64,000 nt of DNA from CAWBLP01 sp963789495 (GCA_963789495.1 CAWBLP010000033.1:62001-126000), one strand, 5' to 3'; counted from the first letter of the stretch, positions 54,055 through 63,020 are shown. Translations and numbers: made by a program. Notes: generated from the letters alone by a model not told the origin.

Positions 54055-54717
54055 ATGCTCATTCTGGCGCTCGATTCGGCCCTGACACGCTGCGGCGCCG
54101 CCGTGCTGCGCGACACGGCCGTCCTGGCCGCTTGCCATGAGGATCTGCAGCGCGGCCAGGCGGGCCGTCTGCCGGTGATCGTGCAAGCGGTGCTGGATCA
54201 GGCCGGCATCGTCGCCACCGAGCTGGGGTTGATCGCGGCGACCGTCGGGCCCGGCAGCTTCACCGGCATCCGCGCCGGGCTGGCGCTGGCGCACGGCATC
54301 GCCTTGTCCGCGGGCTGTCCCCTGGTCGGGGTCACCGTCGGCGAGGCGCTGGCCGAAGCACTGCCGCCGCTCGCCCCGCGCGCGTTGTGGACCACCATCG
54401 ACAGCCGCCGCGGCCGGGTGTTCCTGGAGCGCAACGGCGCGGTCGCCACGTTTGCGTTCGAAGCCCTGCCGCGCCCCGATGGCCCGATCGCGTTGGCCGG
54501 CGACGCCGCGCCGACCGCTGCGGCCTGGCTCGCCGCGCGCGACAGCGACGTGATGCTGACCCGAGCACGGTTGCCGACCCCGTCGCATGTCGCGCTGGCC
54601 GGCCGCCGGCGTAGTCTTGGGGAATTGCCGCCGCGTCCCGCCCAACCGCTGTATGTGGACCCGCCCGAAGCCCGATTGCCGGCTGGTGGCCTGCGCCCGC
54701 CGCCCGTGGCGGCATGA
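54055..54717 (+). CDS. tsaB: tRNA t6A biosynthesis protein TsaB
   Basis: 220 residues of the ASKHA fold. MLILALDSALTRCGAAVL at the start, GRLPVIVQAVLDQAGI and AATVGPGSFTGIRAGLALAH are hallmarks. TsaB is the platform for TsaD and TsaE in making N6-threonylcarbamoyladenosine at position 37 of ANN-decoding tRNAs. The stop overlaps the rimI ATG (ATGA), a common tsaB-rimI pairing. Confidence 0.94.
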   Translation: MLILALDSALTRCGAAVLRDTAVLAACHEDLQRGQAGRLPVIVQAVLDQAGIVATELGLIAATVGPGSFTGIRAGLALAHGIALSAGCPLVGVTVGEALAEALPPLAPRALWTTIDSRRGRVFLERNGAVATFAFEALPRPDGPIALAGDAAPTAAAWLAARDSDVMLTRARLPTPSHVALAGRRRSLGELPPRPAQPLYVDPPEARLPAGGLRPPPVAA

Positions 54718-55145
54718 CCTGGTCGCTCGTCCCCGCCAGCCCGGCGCAGGCTGCTGCATTGTCCGCGATTCACCACGAAGCCTTCCCGCCAGCGGAAGCC
54801 TGGGGGCCAGATGCAATCGGTTTGCAGCTTGCCCTGCCCGGCGTGTTCGGCTTCGCCGCGATCGAAGGCGGCCTGATCCTGGCCCGCGTCGCGGCCGACG
54901 AGGCCGAGGTGCTGACCCTGGCCGTTCTGCCCGGCTTGTGGCGACAGGGTCTGGGTGGAGCGTTGATGTCGTCGGCGATGGTCGAGGCCAGGCGCCGTCA
55001 GGCCTTCACCATGGTGCTCGAAGTCAGCGTCACCAACAATTCGGCGTTGCGCCTCTACAGCCGGTTCGGCTTCAGCCCGGTCGGCCGCCGGCGCGGCTAT
55101 TACAGCGACGGATCGGACGCTCTGGTATTGCGTGCGTACCTGTGA
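54714..55145 (+). CDS. rimI: Ribosomal protein S18-alanine N-acetyltransferase
   Basis: 143-residue GNAT enzyme. Acetyl-CoA-binding motif A is visible as VAADEAEVLTLAVLPGLWRQ followed by GLGGALMSSAMVEARRRQ, with SVTNNSALRLYSRFGFSPVG at the C-terminal end. Overlaps tsaB by four bases. Acetylation of S18 is inferred from family and context. Confidence 0.9.
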   Translation: MTWSLVPASPAQAAALSAIHHEAFPPAEAWGPDAIGLQLALPGVFGFAAIEGGLILARVAADEAEVLTLAVLPGLWRQGLGGALMSSAMVEARRRQAFTMVLEVSVTNNSALRLYSRFGFSPVGRRRGYYSDGSDALVLRAYL

Positions 55146-55166
55146 CCGGCCGCGCACACCGCCCGG

Positions 55167-55412
55167 TCACGCGCCGCGCCGCAACCGCAACACGCCCACG
55201 CCCTCCGGCCCGATATCCAGCGACAATACAGTATGGCCCTGCTCGGCAGCCGTGCGTGGCACATTATGCAACGGCTCTTCGCCCTTCAGCCGGACCAGCA
55301 GAACTTCTCCCGGAGCCATCCGATCCAATGCCAGGCGCGTGCGTACAAAGGTCATCGGACAAACGTCATTAGTGATGTCAAGCTCCCGGGTCACATCTTG
55401 CACGTTTTTCAT
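55167..55412 (-). CDS. TusA-family sulfurtransferase
   Basis: 81 residues. The conserved Cys-Pro is in DITNDVCPMTFVRTRLALDR, followed by MAPGEVLLVRLKGEEPLHNV. TusA-like proteins pass persulfide sulfur in tRNA thiolation or other sulfur relay. The ATG at 55412 is preferred; 55436 would add eight residues. Divergent from mucR across about 107 AT-rich bases. Confidence 0.87.
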   Translation of the reverse strand: MKNVQDVTRELDITNDVCPMTFVRTRLALDRMAPGEVLLVRLKGEEPLHNVPRTAAEQGHTVLSLDIGPEGVGVLRLRRGA

Positions 55413-55519
55413 GTTTGTCTCGGTCCTGGCAGGCATTCAACTTATTCACGGCAATATCATTGCGAAATGGCATATTTTCGGCTAGCGTCATTGCCGTTGA
55501 ACTGAGAGAAGCTCCTGCT

Positions 55520-55930
55520 ATGGTAGACTCGGCGGTCGACAACAAAAGACTTAAACTGACGGCACAGATTGTCTCGGCGTATGTATCCAACAACCCCATT
55601 GATATGGACGTCCTGCCGCCACTGATTCAGGATGTGTACCGGACGCTGACCGAGATCGGCAAGACACCGACTGAACCGGATCGGCCGACGCCGGCGGTGC
55701 CGATTCGCAAATCGGTGTTCTCGGATCACATTGTTTGCCTGGAGGACGGCAAGCCGCTGAAGATGCTGAAGCGGCATTTGAAGGCGGTCTACAATCTCAG
55801 CCCGGAACAATATCGCGAACGCTGGGGCCTGCCGCCCGACTACCCTATGGTCGCACCGGATTACGCAGCCCTCCGATCCGATCTTGCCAAGCAGATCGGG
55901 TTGGGAACCCAGTCGCGCGGCCGACGCTGA
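55520..55930 (+). CDS. MucR-family transcriptional regulator
   Basis: 136 residues of the Ros/MucR zinc-finger type. The diagnostic stretch is SVFSDHIVCLEDGKPLKMLK, followed by RHLKAVYNLSPEQYRERWGL and PDYPMVAPDYAALRS. In other alphaproteobacteria MucR/Ros proteins silence AT-rich promoters and control exopolysaccharide, motility and cell-cycle genes. The 107-base upstream region is AT-rich with A/T steps typical of MucR targets, so autoregulation is likely. Confidence 0.94.
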   Translation: MVDSAVDNKRLKLTAQIVSAYVSNNPIDMDVLPPLIQDVYRTLTEIGKTPTEPDRPTPAVPIRKSVFSDHIVCLEDGKPLKMLKRHLKAVYNLSPEQYRERWGLPPDYPMVAPDYAALRSDLAKQIGLGTQSRGRR

Positions 55931-56259
55931 CCCGCTCGGCCGATCGCTCCCACCGCACACACCAACCACCACCGACCGACGGCCCGGCCTGAACGCCATT
56001 CGCTGCGCCCGCCCCCCACGCGCCCCGTGAAGTTGCCCATGGAGCGGTCCTGGGAGGTCCCTGGGACCGCTCCCAGAGGAGGCTCCCCGGGAATGCGCCG
56101 AGGGGATTGGACAGGGCGGACCCGGATCGGCTACGCCGACGCTGCGCTGACATCAGGAAGGCGGCGACCAACTCCGCCGGCGGTCAGCACAGCCCAGGCC
56201 GAGCAGCATGCCCTGCACCAGTCGCCAGGGCCGGTGTGCGTGTGGTAGCAAGGGGTCGA
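55931..56259 (+). other. Intergenic region after mucR with a strong hairpin
   Basis: 329 bases. GGAGCGGTCC (56041-56050) and GGACCGCTCC (56064-56073) form a 10-bp stem with a 13-base loop that may end mucR transcription, though no T-tract follows. The rest contains no recognisable gene or repeat family. The fur promoter must lie in the last part. Confidence 0.5.
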
Positions 56260-56763
56260 ATGGAATCGCGGATCGAGCGCCTGTGCGTCGAACGAGGCCT
56301 CAAAATGACCGGCCAACGCCGGGTCATTGCCCGTGTGCTGTCCGAGGCCAGCGATCATCCGGACGTGGAGGAGCTTTATCGCCGCGCCGCCGCCCTGGAT
56401 GCCCATATCTCGATTGCGACCGTCTATCGTACCGTCCGCCTGCTGGAGGAGAACGGCATCCTCGAGCGGCGGGATTTCGGGGGCGGGCGTGCCCGCTATG
56501 AACCGACCGAGCACGGCCATCATTATCACCTGATCGATGTAGACACCGGCAAGGTCATCGAGTTCCAGGATCCGGAGTATGAGCGGCTGATGCAGACCAT
56601 GGCAAAACGGCTGGGATTCGACCTCGTGTCCCTCCGGCTGGAACTGTTCGGTCGCCGGCGGGACGATGCGGGCCTGCCCCGCGACGCGCGTCCCCGTGCC
56701 ACCGCAAGGATCAACGGCAGCCCCGAGGACCATGACGGCGCGGAAGGTGGGGTGTCGCGGTGA
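56260..56763 (+). CDS. fur: Ferric uptake regulator (Fur family)
   Basis: 167 residues. Winged helix: GLKMTGQRRVIARVLSEASD, HPDVEELYRRAAALDAHISI, ATVYRTVRLLEENGILERRD. Metal sites: HGHHYHLIDVDTGKVIEFQD. The CxxC zinc pairs of E. coli Fur are absent (HLIDVDTG in place of HLICxxC), as in other alphaproteobacterial Fur/Mur proteins. AAGGGG precedes ATG 56260. The stop overlaps the olsB GTG, so iron or manganese control may extend to lipid synthesis. Confidence 0.93.
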   Translation: MESRIERLCVERGLKMTGQRRVIARVLSEASDHPDVEELYRRAAALDAHISIATVYRTVRLLEENGILERRDFGGGRARYEPTEHGHHYHLIDVDTGKVIEFQDPEYERLMQTMAKRLGFDLVSLRLELFGRRRDDAGLPRDARPRATARINGSPEDHDGAEGGVSR

Positions 56764-57596
56764 CCGCCGAACAGCCGTTGGGCCGTTCGGCCGCGACGGC
56801 GTTGCCATTCCCCGAGCTGCGAGCCGGCAACCTTGGCGTGCGGATCGCTGCCAATGCGGCCGAGATCGACGCCGTCCAGGCACTGCGCTACCGCGTCTTC
56901 TACGCCGAGATGGGCGCCAGCCCCGATGAAGACGCGGCGCGCAGCGAGCGCGATCGCGATGCGTTCGATGCCGTCGCCGACCATCTTCTGGTGGTTGACC
57001 ACGCTATTGGCTCCGGCGCCGAGGGCGTGGTCGGCACCTATCGCCTGATCCAGCGTGAGGCGGCGACCAAACTGGGGCGATTCTATTCGGCCGACGAGTA
57101 CGACATCAGCCCGATCGTCGAATTCCCCGGCCGCGTGCTGGAATTGGGACGTTCCTGCGTGGACGCAACCTACCGCAACCGCGCCGCCATGCAGCTGCTC
57201 TGGCGCGGCATTGCGGCCTATGTCTTCCATTACCAGGTCGACCTCATGTTCGGCTGCGCCAGCCTGCCCGGCATCGACCCCGACGCACTCGCCCCCGAGC
57301 TGACCTATCTGTACCACAACCATCTGGCGCCACCTGCGGTGCGGCCACGGGCCCTGCCCCACCGCTACGTGGAGATGCGGCGGATGCGGCCGGACAGCCT
57401 GGACGCTCGCCGTATCCCGATGCAGCTGCCACCGCTGATCAAAGGCTATCTGCGACTGGGCGGCTTCGTCGGTGACGGCGCGGTGATCGACCGGCAATTC
57501 AATACGACCGATGTGGCGGTGGTGGTTAAGACCGACCTGGTGACCGATAAGTATTACCGTCACTACGAGCGACAGCTGCGAGACGCGCTCGATTGA
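56760..57596 (+). CDS. olsB: Ornithine-acyl-ACP N-acyltransferase, OlsB-like
   Basis: 278-residue acyltransferase of the GNAT type that adds a 3-hydroxyacyl chain to ornithine, giving lyso-ornithine lipid. AVQALRYRVFYAEMGASPDE, VGTYRLIQREAATKLGRFYS and VLELGRSCVDATYRNRAAMQ are typical, as is PALSPLIKGYLRLGG-like PPLIKGYLRLGGFVGDGAVI. Starts with GTG overlapping the fur stop. The partner O-acyltransferase gene olsA is not adjacent; lnt follows instead. Confidence 0.9.
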   Translation: MTAEQPLGRSAATALPFPELRAGNLGVRIAANAAEIDAVQALRYRVFYAEMGASPDEDAARSERDRDAFDAVADHLLVVDHAIGSGAEGVVGTYRLIQREAATKLGRFYSADEYDISPIVEFPGRVLELGRSCVDATYRNRAAMQLLWRGIAAYVFHYQVDLMFGCASLPGIDPDALAPELTYLYHNHLAPPAVRPRALPHRYVEMRRMRPDSLDARRIPMQLPPLIKGYLRLGGFVGDGAVIDRQFNTTDVAVVVKTDLVTDKYYRHYERQLRDALD

Positions 57597-57677
57597 GCAT
57601 GACCGACGGCGCCTGCAGACCTTTGCCATGGCCGGAGCCGACGGGCCACGGCCCCAACCTCCCCACCCGGTTGCGCT

Positions 57678-59312
57678 GTGAACTCTGACGGCGCCGCGGC
57701 GCCTCGGCCGGACTTGCCCCATTCAGCCGGCGGTTCGGCGCTGCTGCGGCGTGCCGCTTTCGTCGGTCGCCAGCGGCCGCTCGCGTGGCTGACGCGGCAA
57801 CGGGGCTGGCGAGCGGATCTGGCGGCCATGGCGTCCGGAGCCCTGGCCGCGCTGGCCCTGCCACCGCTGTTCGTCCTGCCGGCCCTGTTGCTGGCCGTCC
57901 CCGCGCTGCTCACCCTGGTCGATGCCGCCCCCCGACCGTTGGTCGCTGCCCGGCGGGGCTGGTGGTTTGGCTTCGGCCTGCATCTGATCGGACTTTACTG
58001 GATCACCGAGGCGATCCTGGTGGAAGCCGCTCAGTTCTGGTGGCTGGTGCCGTTTGCCGTGCCTGCCCTGGCGGCCGTACTGGCGGTGTTCATCGCGGCC
58101 GCCACCTGGCTGGCCCGTTTCGCACGGCCGGGCTGGCCGCGTGTGCTGGCATTGGCCGGCGCCTGGGTGCTGGCGGATCTTGCCCGCCAGTTCGTCGCTA
58201 CCGGCTTTCCCTGGAATCCACTCGGCAGCGTCTGGGAATTCCCCGGCGCCGTAGGGGACGTGTTCATCCAGCCAGCCGCCTGGGTCGGCGTTCACGGACT
58301 GACCCTGGCAACCCTGCTGCTCGCCGCCTTGCCGATACTCGGCAGGCGTTGGCGCGTTGCGGGGGGCGTCGGGCTGGCAGCCTGGGCATGCTTTGGGGTG
58401 CTGCGAACCCAGACGGTCCTGCCGATTGCTCCCGACCTCAAGGTCATCCTGGTTCAAGGCAATGTGGCGCAGGGCCAGAAATGGGATCGCGCACTTGTGA
58501 TGGATATTTTCAGCCGCTATTTGCGGCTGACCCGCGACGGCGTGGCCCAGGCTGGCAGCGCTGCACCCTCCGTGGTGGTCTGGCCGGAGACCGCCAGTCC
58601 CTTCCTGTTACAACAGGACGCCGCCGCGCGAGACGCCATCAGTGGCGCCGCCGATGGCCGTCCGGCGCTGGTTGGCGGGGTGCGGTTCGGCGGCGACAAT
58701 CGCCCGCGCAACACCCTGTTTGCACTTGCGGCCAGCGGCACCATCGTCGGTCGATACGACAAGTGGCACCTGGTGCCGTTCGGCGAGTATCAGCCGGACT
58801 GGCTGCCGATCGGCGTGCAGGTGGTGCCGGGTGGCGGCTTCGCACGCGGGCCGGGGCCGCGCACACTGCATGTGCCCGGGCTGCCGCCGGTCGGCGCATT
58901 GATCTGCTATGAGGCTATTTTTCCAGCACAAATTGTCGATCCGCGGGATCGACCGGCGTGGCTGGTCAACGTGACCAATGACGCTTGGTTCGGCAATTCG
59001 AGTGGGCCGCGCCAGCATTTGGCGGCCGCCCGAATGCGTGCGGTGGAGCAAGGACTGCCGCTGATGCGTGCCGCGAATACCGGTATTTCCGCCGCCTTCG
59101 ATGCGCGTGGACACGAAATCGCTCGGCTCGGCCTGAACCGCAGCGGAGTGCTGGTGGTGGCACTTCCCGCCGCCTTGCCGCCGCCGCCATTCGCGCGATT
59201 CGGCCTGCTGGTTCCATGTGCGCTCGCGACGTTGGCATGCGGGGCAGGGATGCTAGGCTGGCCAATGATACGTCGGCGATTGCGACGCGTGGGATCTTTC
59301 CATCTAAAATGA
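57678..59312 (+). CDS. lnt: Apolipoprotein N-acyltransferase
   Basis: 544-residue inner-membrane enzyme that adds the third acyl chain to lipoproteins such as Pal. N-terminal helices (ALAALALPPLFVLPALLLAV and following) precede a nitrilase-like domain with Glu in VVVWPETASPF, Lys in GRYDKWHLVPFGEYQPDWLP and Cys in GALICYEAIFPAQIVDPRDR. The GTG start 82 bases after olsB is the family-length start; no better start is visible. Confidence 0.94.
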   Translation: MNSDGAAAPRPDLPHSAGGSALLRRAAFVGRQRPLAWLTRQRGWRADLAAMASGALAALALPPLFVLPALLLAVPALLTLVDAAPRPLVAARRGWWFGFGLHLIGLYWITEAILVEAAQFWWLVPFAVPALAAVLAVFIAAATWLARFARPGWPRVLALAGAWVLADLARQFVATGFPWNPLGSVWEFPGAVGDVFIQPAAWVGVHGLTLATLLLAALPILGRRWRVAGGVGLAAWACFGVLRTQTVLPIAPDLKVILVQGNVAQGQKWDRALVMDIFSRYLRLTRDGVAQAGSAAPSVVVWPETASPFLLQQDAAARDAISGAADGRPALVGGVRFGGDNRPRNTLFALAASGTIVGRYDKWHLVPFGEYQPDWLPIGVQVVPGGGFARGPGPRTLHVPGLPPVGALICYEAIFPAQIVDPRDRPAWLVNVTNDAWFGNSSGPRQHLAAARMRAVEQGLPLMRAANTGISAAFDARGHEIARLGLNRSGVLVVALPAALPPPPFARFGLLVPCALATLACGAGMLGWPMIRRRLRRVGSFHLK

Positions 59313-59359
59313 TACTGCGTCCTATTTTATATACTATTGTACTCAAATTAATTCGGACG

Positions 59360-59388
59360 TTGACTATTCCTGGTTGTGAGGTTAAAAC
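59360..59388 (+). promoter_or_regulatory. Candidate sigma-70-type promoter upstream of the XRE regulator
   Basis: TTGACT at 59360-59365, a 17-base spacer, and TAAAAC at 59383-59388, in an AT-rich stretch between lnt and the regulator. No other site in the gap has comparable spacing. Confidence 0.55.
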
Positions 59389-59456
59389 TCTCCTAACGCA
59401 GCTCTGGGAATCATGCCTATTAGGCAGAAGGCACCGAGCTGCGCGAGGAGGCCGCA

Positions 59457-59945
59457 ATGCTGGATGGAACACAGGGGAATGCGCGTATGTCTCGCGCCGA
59501 ACAGGGCAGCGCAACCGACCGCGAGGGCCGACCAAGCCCGATCGATGTGCATGTCGGGTCACGCATTCGTCTCCGGCGGACCCTTTTGGGCATGTCGCAG
59601 GAGCGGCTGGGTGAGGCACTGGGTCTCACCTTTCAGCAGGTTCAGAAATACGAACGCGGGGTGAACCGGGTCGGCGCGTCGCGCCTGTTCGACCTGTCGC
59701 GGGTGCTGGACGTGCCGATCAGCTTCTTCTTCGACGACATGCCGGAGAGTGTCACTGGTGCATTCGGCAGCCATCCGGCGCGCCGCTCCGCGGGATTTTC
59801 CGACCAGTCCGAAGGCGTGCCCGACGATACGCTGAACCGGCGGGAGACGCTGGAGTTGGTGCGAGCCTATTACCGCATCACCGATCCGGGACTGCGCAAG
59901 CGCGTTTTCGACCTGATCAAGTCCATGGGCCCCACCGAGGCGTAA
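59457..59945 (+). CDS. XRE-family helix-turn-helix regulator
   Basis: 162 residues. The HTH lies at about residues 30-85: VHVGSRIRLRRTLLGMSQER, LGEALGLTFQQVQKYERGVN, RVGASRLFDLSRVLDVPISF. This LTFQQVQKYE type follows lnt in many alphaproteobacteria. The C-terminal helical part (RRETLELVRAYYRITDPGLR) may mediate dimerisation. GAGGAGG precedes ATG 59457, and a candidate promoter lies 70 bases upstream. Confidence 0.92.
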   Translation: MLDGTQGNARMSRAEQGSATDREGRPSPIDVHVGSRIRLRRTLLGMSQERLGEALGLTFQQVQKYERGVNRVGASRLFDLSRVLDVPISFFFDDMPESVTGAFGSHPARRSAGFSDQSEGVPDDTLNRRETLELVRAYYRITDPGLRKRVFDLIKSMGPTEA

Positions 59946-60059
59946 GTCCGGCCTCCACACACCGGTGAGCGCCCCAAGCCAAGCTGACGGGCGTGCTCCA
60001 TAGTCTCGTTCGATCCCATCGCCGGAGACGCCGGATTCCTTCGACCGGCGTGCCTCCCG

Positions 60060-60572
60060 CTACCGAAGCTGCGGATTGTCGAATCTCGGATTGCGCGCCT
60101 TGTGCAAGGCGGAACGCAGCGACTCGGCCAACTCCCGCTTCGCGACCTCGCCCAATACCTGGCCGATCTCCTCCCGCCCCTCGCGCGTGCTCAACAGCAG
60201 TTTGGGGATGCGGCCGGGCGCCTCCTCCATTACCACGTTCAGCCAGGCCGAGGGCAGTTTCCGCTCCTCGCGCCGCCCCTTTGGGTCGGTCCGCACAATC
60301 CGCAGGCTGTGCTCCGCCAGCAGCACCAGCTCACTGCCGCGGGCCTGCGTCACGTTCATGCGCAGCAGGACTGCGACCAGGCCCACTTCCAGTATGCTGA
60401 AACCCGCCACCGGCCAGGCGCCGATCAGCCAGAACCGCAGCGCCACCAGTGCACAGCCGCCGACGATCGAGGCCAGCAGAATGCGCAGACCGCGCGGCGA
60501 CAGGCTGCGATGTGGTACGATCACCGCTTCGAACAGCAAGGCCCCCGCGGTCTGCCGCACGTCATCTGACAT
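60060..60572 (-). CDS. DUF2244-family membrane protein
   Basis: 170 residues. An N-terminal segment (LLFEAVIVPHRSLSPRGLRI) precedes two closely spaced membrane helices (LLASIVGGCALVALRFWLIG; GFSILEVGLVAVLLRMNV), and a cytoplasmic part (LVLLAEHSLRIVRTDPKGRR) and RELAESLRSALHKAR follow, the DUF2244 pattern. In many alphaproteobacteria such genes accompany cytochrome oxidase or endonuclease III genes, but here it follows the tandem membrane genes by 126 bases. Function unknown. Confidence 0.87.
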   Translation of the reverse strand: MSDDVRQTAGALLFEAVIVPHRSLSPRGLRILLASIVGGCALVALRFWLIGAWPVAGFSILEVGLVAVLLRMNVTQARGSELVLLAEHSLRIVRTDPKGRREERKLPSAWLNVVMEEAPGRIPKLLLSTREGREEIGQVLGEVAKRELAESLRSALHKARNPRFDNPQLR

Positions 60573-60698
60573 CCGCCAGATATAGCGCATTCCTCGCGCT
60601 GACAAACCCCTGTCCCGGGGTGATACCGGGCAGGCCGGTCCCGCGTCGCGGGCAGGGCCTCCACTGGGTTCGCCACCGCGGCGTTTCCGCCCCAGGGT

Positions 60699-61265
60699 TC
60701 AGTGCATCAGTTGATACGTTACCGCGGCGAGCAGAAACCCGATCGACTGGTCCAGGATCACCAGCCAGGCGGCGACGAACCCGTTGGTCTGCAGCGCCAG
60801 CCGGATCGCGAACCATTCGATCCACAGCGCCCAACCAATGGCGAACAACTGCGCCGCCTGATCGAGTACCGGCGGGGCGCCAAGCAGCCCGGGAATGCTG
60901 CCAAGCACCAGCAGCATGTTCTCCAGCACGTTGCACCAGTTCCAGGCAGCGATGAAACGAGGCCAGTGGGTGGCGTCGCCGAACCGCGTGAGCACATGGA
61001 AGGTCACCACCGCGAAGGCGAGCCAGCCCACCGAGAAGCTCACCAGGTCCAGCGACAGGACATGGCCTGCATTGCCTGGCGCGCCGGACGGCAGCCAGTC
61101 GATCAGGCGCAGACAGATCACAGCGGGCAGCGCCAGCGGCAGCGCCCAGAAGCTGCGGGTGGCGCCAGCCTGGTCGGGTGGCACATAGCGCAGCCCCTCG
61201 GTTCGGCCGCGGGCGAACAGCAAGGCAGCATACAACCCGGACGTGACCACCCCGACGACGCTCAT
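60699..61265 (-). CDS. Multispanning membrane protein, paralogue of the upstream gene
   Basis: 188 residues, about five hydrophobic segments (SFWALPLALPAVICLRLIDW, LVSFSVGWLAFAVVTFHVLT, LENMLLVLGSIPGLLGAPPV, QLFAIGWALWIEWFAIRLAL, VAAWLVILDQSIGFLLAAVT). Shares with the neighbouring gene a motif RFIAAWNWCN followed by a hydrophobic stretch and W-x-EWFAIRLALQ. The ATG overlaps the upstream stop by four bases. Family not recognised. Confidence 0.82.
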   Translation of the reverse strand: MSVVGVVTSGLYAALLFARGRTEGLRYVPPDQAGATRSFWALPLALPAVICLRLIDWLPSGAPGNAGHVLSLDLVSFSVGWLAFAVVTFHVLTRFGDATHWPRFIAAWNWCNVLENMLLVLGSIPGLLGAPPVLDQAAQLFAIGWALWIEWFAIRLALQTNGFVAAWLVILDQSIGFLLAAVTYQLMH

Positions 61266-61867
61266 CCCGGCTCTGCGGCGAGCAGACGCGGTCCCACCAC
61301 GATCAGCACCGTCCCGAGGTTGACCGCGAACACCAGCAAGGCCGCACGCAGGCCCGACAGCTGCAGGCCGTGCCGCGCCAGGAACCAGTGCAGCCATAGT
61401 CCGTACCCGCCCAGGCCGATCACCAGCAGCGGACCGATCATACGGGACGGCAGCCCGACGGCGCTCGCCGCACCCAGCAGCAGCATCAGCAGCGCTCCCA
61501 ACAGTGGTAGCAGCCATTGGCACCAGTTGAAGGCGGTTGCAAAGCGCAGCCACAGCGCGTCGCGCGCCCATAGCCGCGCCACCTCATAGGACAGCACGGA
61601 GGGTGCCAGCAGGGCGCATACCGTGGCCAGCAGGTCGGTCAGCGCCTCCAGCCCCTGTCCCCGCGTCAGCATCAGCAGCACGCCGACCAGCGGAAAGGCC
61701 AACAGGGGAGCCAGACTGGCGAGGAAGGCCTGCAGGGTGCCACCAAACTGCGCCACCCCGTCCGGGCGGCCCCGCGCGACGCGCGCCATCCCCAGCAGGA
61801 TGTTGCCCGATCCTGCCCGGCCGGACGGCGAGGGCCGGGGCGGACGCCTCGGCGCCATCGGGTTCAC
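61262..61867 (-). CDS. Multispanning membrane protein, first of a tandem pair
   Basis: 201 residues. A basic/proline-rich N-terminus (APRRPPRPSPSGRAGSGN) precedes about five hydrophobic segments. RFATAFNWCQWLLPLLGALL and YGLWLHWFLARHGLQLSGLR correspond to the NWC and W-x-WF-x3-LQ motifs of the next gene, so the two arose by duplication. Overlaps dapE (stop 61864) and the downstream paralogue by four bases each, so all three are translationally coupled. Unknown function. Confidence 0.82.
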   Translation of the reverse strand: MNPMAPRRPPRPSPSGRAGSGNILLGMARVARGRPDGVAQFGGTLQAFLASLAPLLAFPLVGVLLMLTRGQGLEALTDLLATVCALLAPSVLSYEVARLWARDALWLRFATAFNWCQWLLPLLGALLMLLLGAASAVGLPSRMIGPLLVIGLGGYGLWLHWFLARHGLQLSGLRAALLVFAVNLGTVLIVVGPRLLAAEPG

Positions 61868-62988
61868 GCCAGAAACGCCGCGATGATACCGCGATAGATG
61901 CGGGCCAGGTCGCGCAGTTCGGTCACCGGCACGCGCTCATCGGCCTGGTGCATGGTGGCGCCAACCAGGCCGAATTCTGCCACCGGGCAATAGCGGGCGA
62001 TGAAGCGCGCATCCGACGTGCCGCCGCCGGTATCGAGCTTTGGTTCCACGCCCGCCTCGCGCACGATCGCGTCGCGCAGTTTCGTCACCATCTCGCCGGG
62101 CTCGGTCAGGAACGACTCGCCACTGATCGCCACGTCCAGATCGAACCGTTCGGCGTACTGGGCGAGCGTGGCGCGCAGCCAGGCGGTCAGCGAGGCGCCA
62201 CTATGCCGATCGTTGAAGCGGATGTTCAGCATCGCCCGTGCCGAGGATGGGATTACGTTGGTGACCGTGTTGCCGACATCGATCGAGGTCACCTGCAGCG
62301 TCGAGGGCTGGAACCAGTCGCTGCCCGCGTCGACCGGGGCCGCGGTCAGCGCCGCCAGCGCGCGCACCATCCGGTGCACCGGATTGTCGGCCCGATGCGG
62401 ATAGGCGACGTGACCCTGCGTGCCATGCACGGTGATGGTCGCGTTCAGGCTGCCACGGCGGCCGATCTTTACCATGTCGCCGAGCTGGACGGGGCAGGTC
62501 GGCTCGCCGACAAGGCAGAAATCGGGGATTTCTCCTTGTTCCTGCATCCATTGCAGCACCTTCACGGTGCCATCGGTGGCGATGCCTTCCTCGTCGCCGG
62601 TGATCAGCAGGCTGATGGAGCCGCGCAGCTCGCCGGATTGAAGATGGTCCGCGCAGGCCGCGACGAAGGCGGCGATCGCGCCTTTCATGTCGCAGGCGCC
62701 GCGGCCGTACAGCACGCCGTCACGGACCTCGGCCGCGAACGGATCGCCGGTCCAGGCCGCCGCGCCCGGGGGCACCACATCCGTATGGCCGGCAAAGCAG
62801 AGATGCGGGCCGGATGTGCCGATGCGCGCCCAAAGATTTTCGATCGCGCCGTAGCATAGCCGGGTGACGGTGAAGCCAAGGCGCTGCAGGGCGTCGGCCA
62901 GCACGTCCTGTGCGCCGGCGTCCTCGGGCGTGACGGAGGCGCAACGGATCAGCGCCTGGGCGAGCGGCAGGGGGTCGGTCATCGGCAC
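61864..62988 (-). CDS. dapE: Succinyl-diaminopimelate desuccinylase
   Basis: 374-residue M20-family dizinc hydrolase that frees LL-diaminopimelate from its N-succinyl derivative, needed for lysine and peptidoglycan. Ligand motifs: LCFAGHTDVVPPG, LYGRGACDMKGAIAAFVAAC, ITGDEEGIATDGTVKVLQWM and, near the end, LDTGGGTSDARFIARYCPVA. It follows dapD on the same strand, separated by a repeat. Confidence 0.96.
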   Translation of the reverse strand: MPMTDPLPLAQALIRCASVTPEDAGAQDVLADALQRLGFTVTRLCYGAIENLWARIGTSGPHLCFAGHTDVVPPGAAAWTGDPFAAEVRDGVLYGRGACDMKGAIAAFVAACADHLQSGELRGSISLLITGDEEGIATDGTVKVLQWMQEQGEIPDFCLVGEPTCPVQLGDMVKIGRRGSLNATITVHGTQGHVAYPHRADNPVHRMVRALAALTAAPVDAGSDWFQPSTLQVTSIDVGNTVTNVIPSSARAMLNIRFNDRHSGASLTAWLRATLAQYAERFDLDVAISGESFLTEPGEMVTKLRDAIVREAGVEPKLDTGGGTSDARFIARYCPVAEFGLVGATMHQADERVPVTELRDLARIYRGIIAAFLA

Positions 62989-63020
62989 AGCGCAGCGCAG
63001 GACACAGGCAGGTCCCGAAC

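Noticed and set aside
55931..56259. Upstream extension of fur to about 56107
   Set aside because: Adds unconserved residues; ATG 56260 has a good ribosome-binding site and matches family length.
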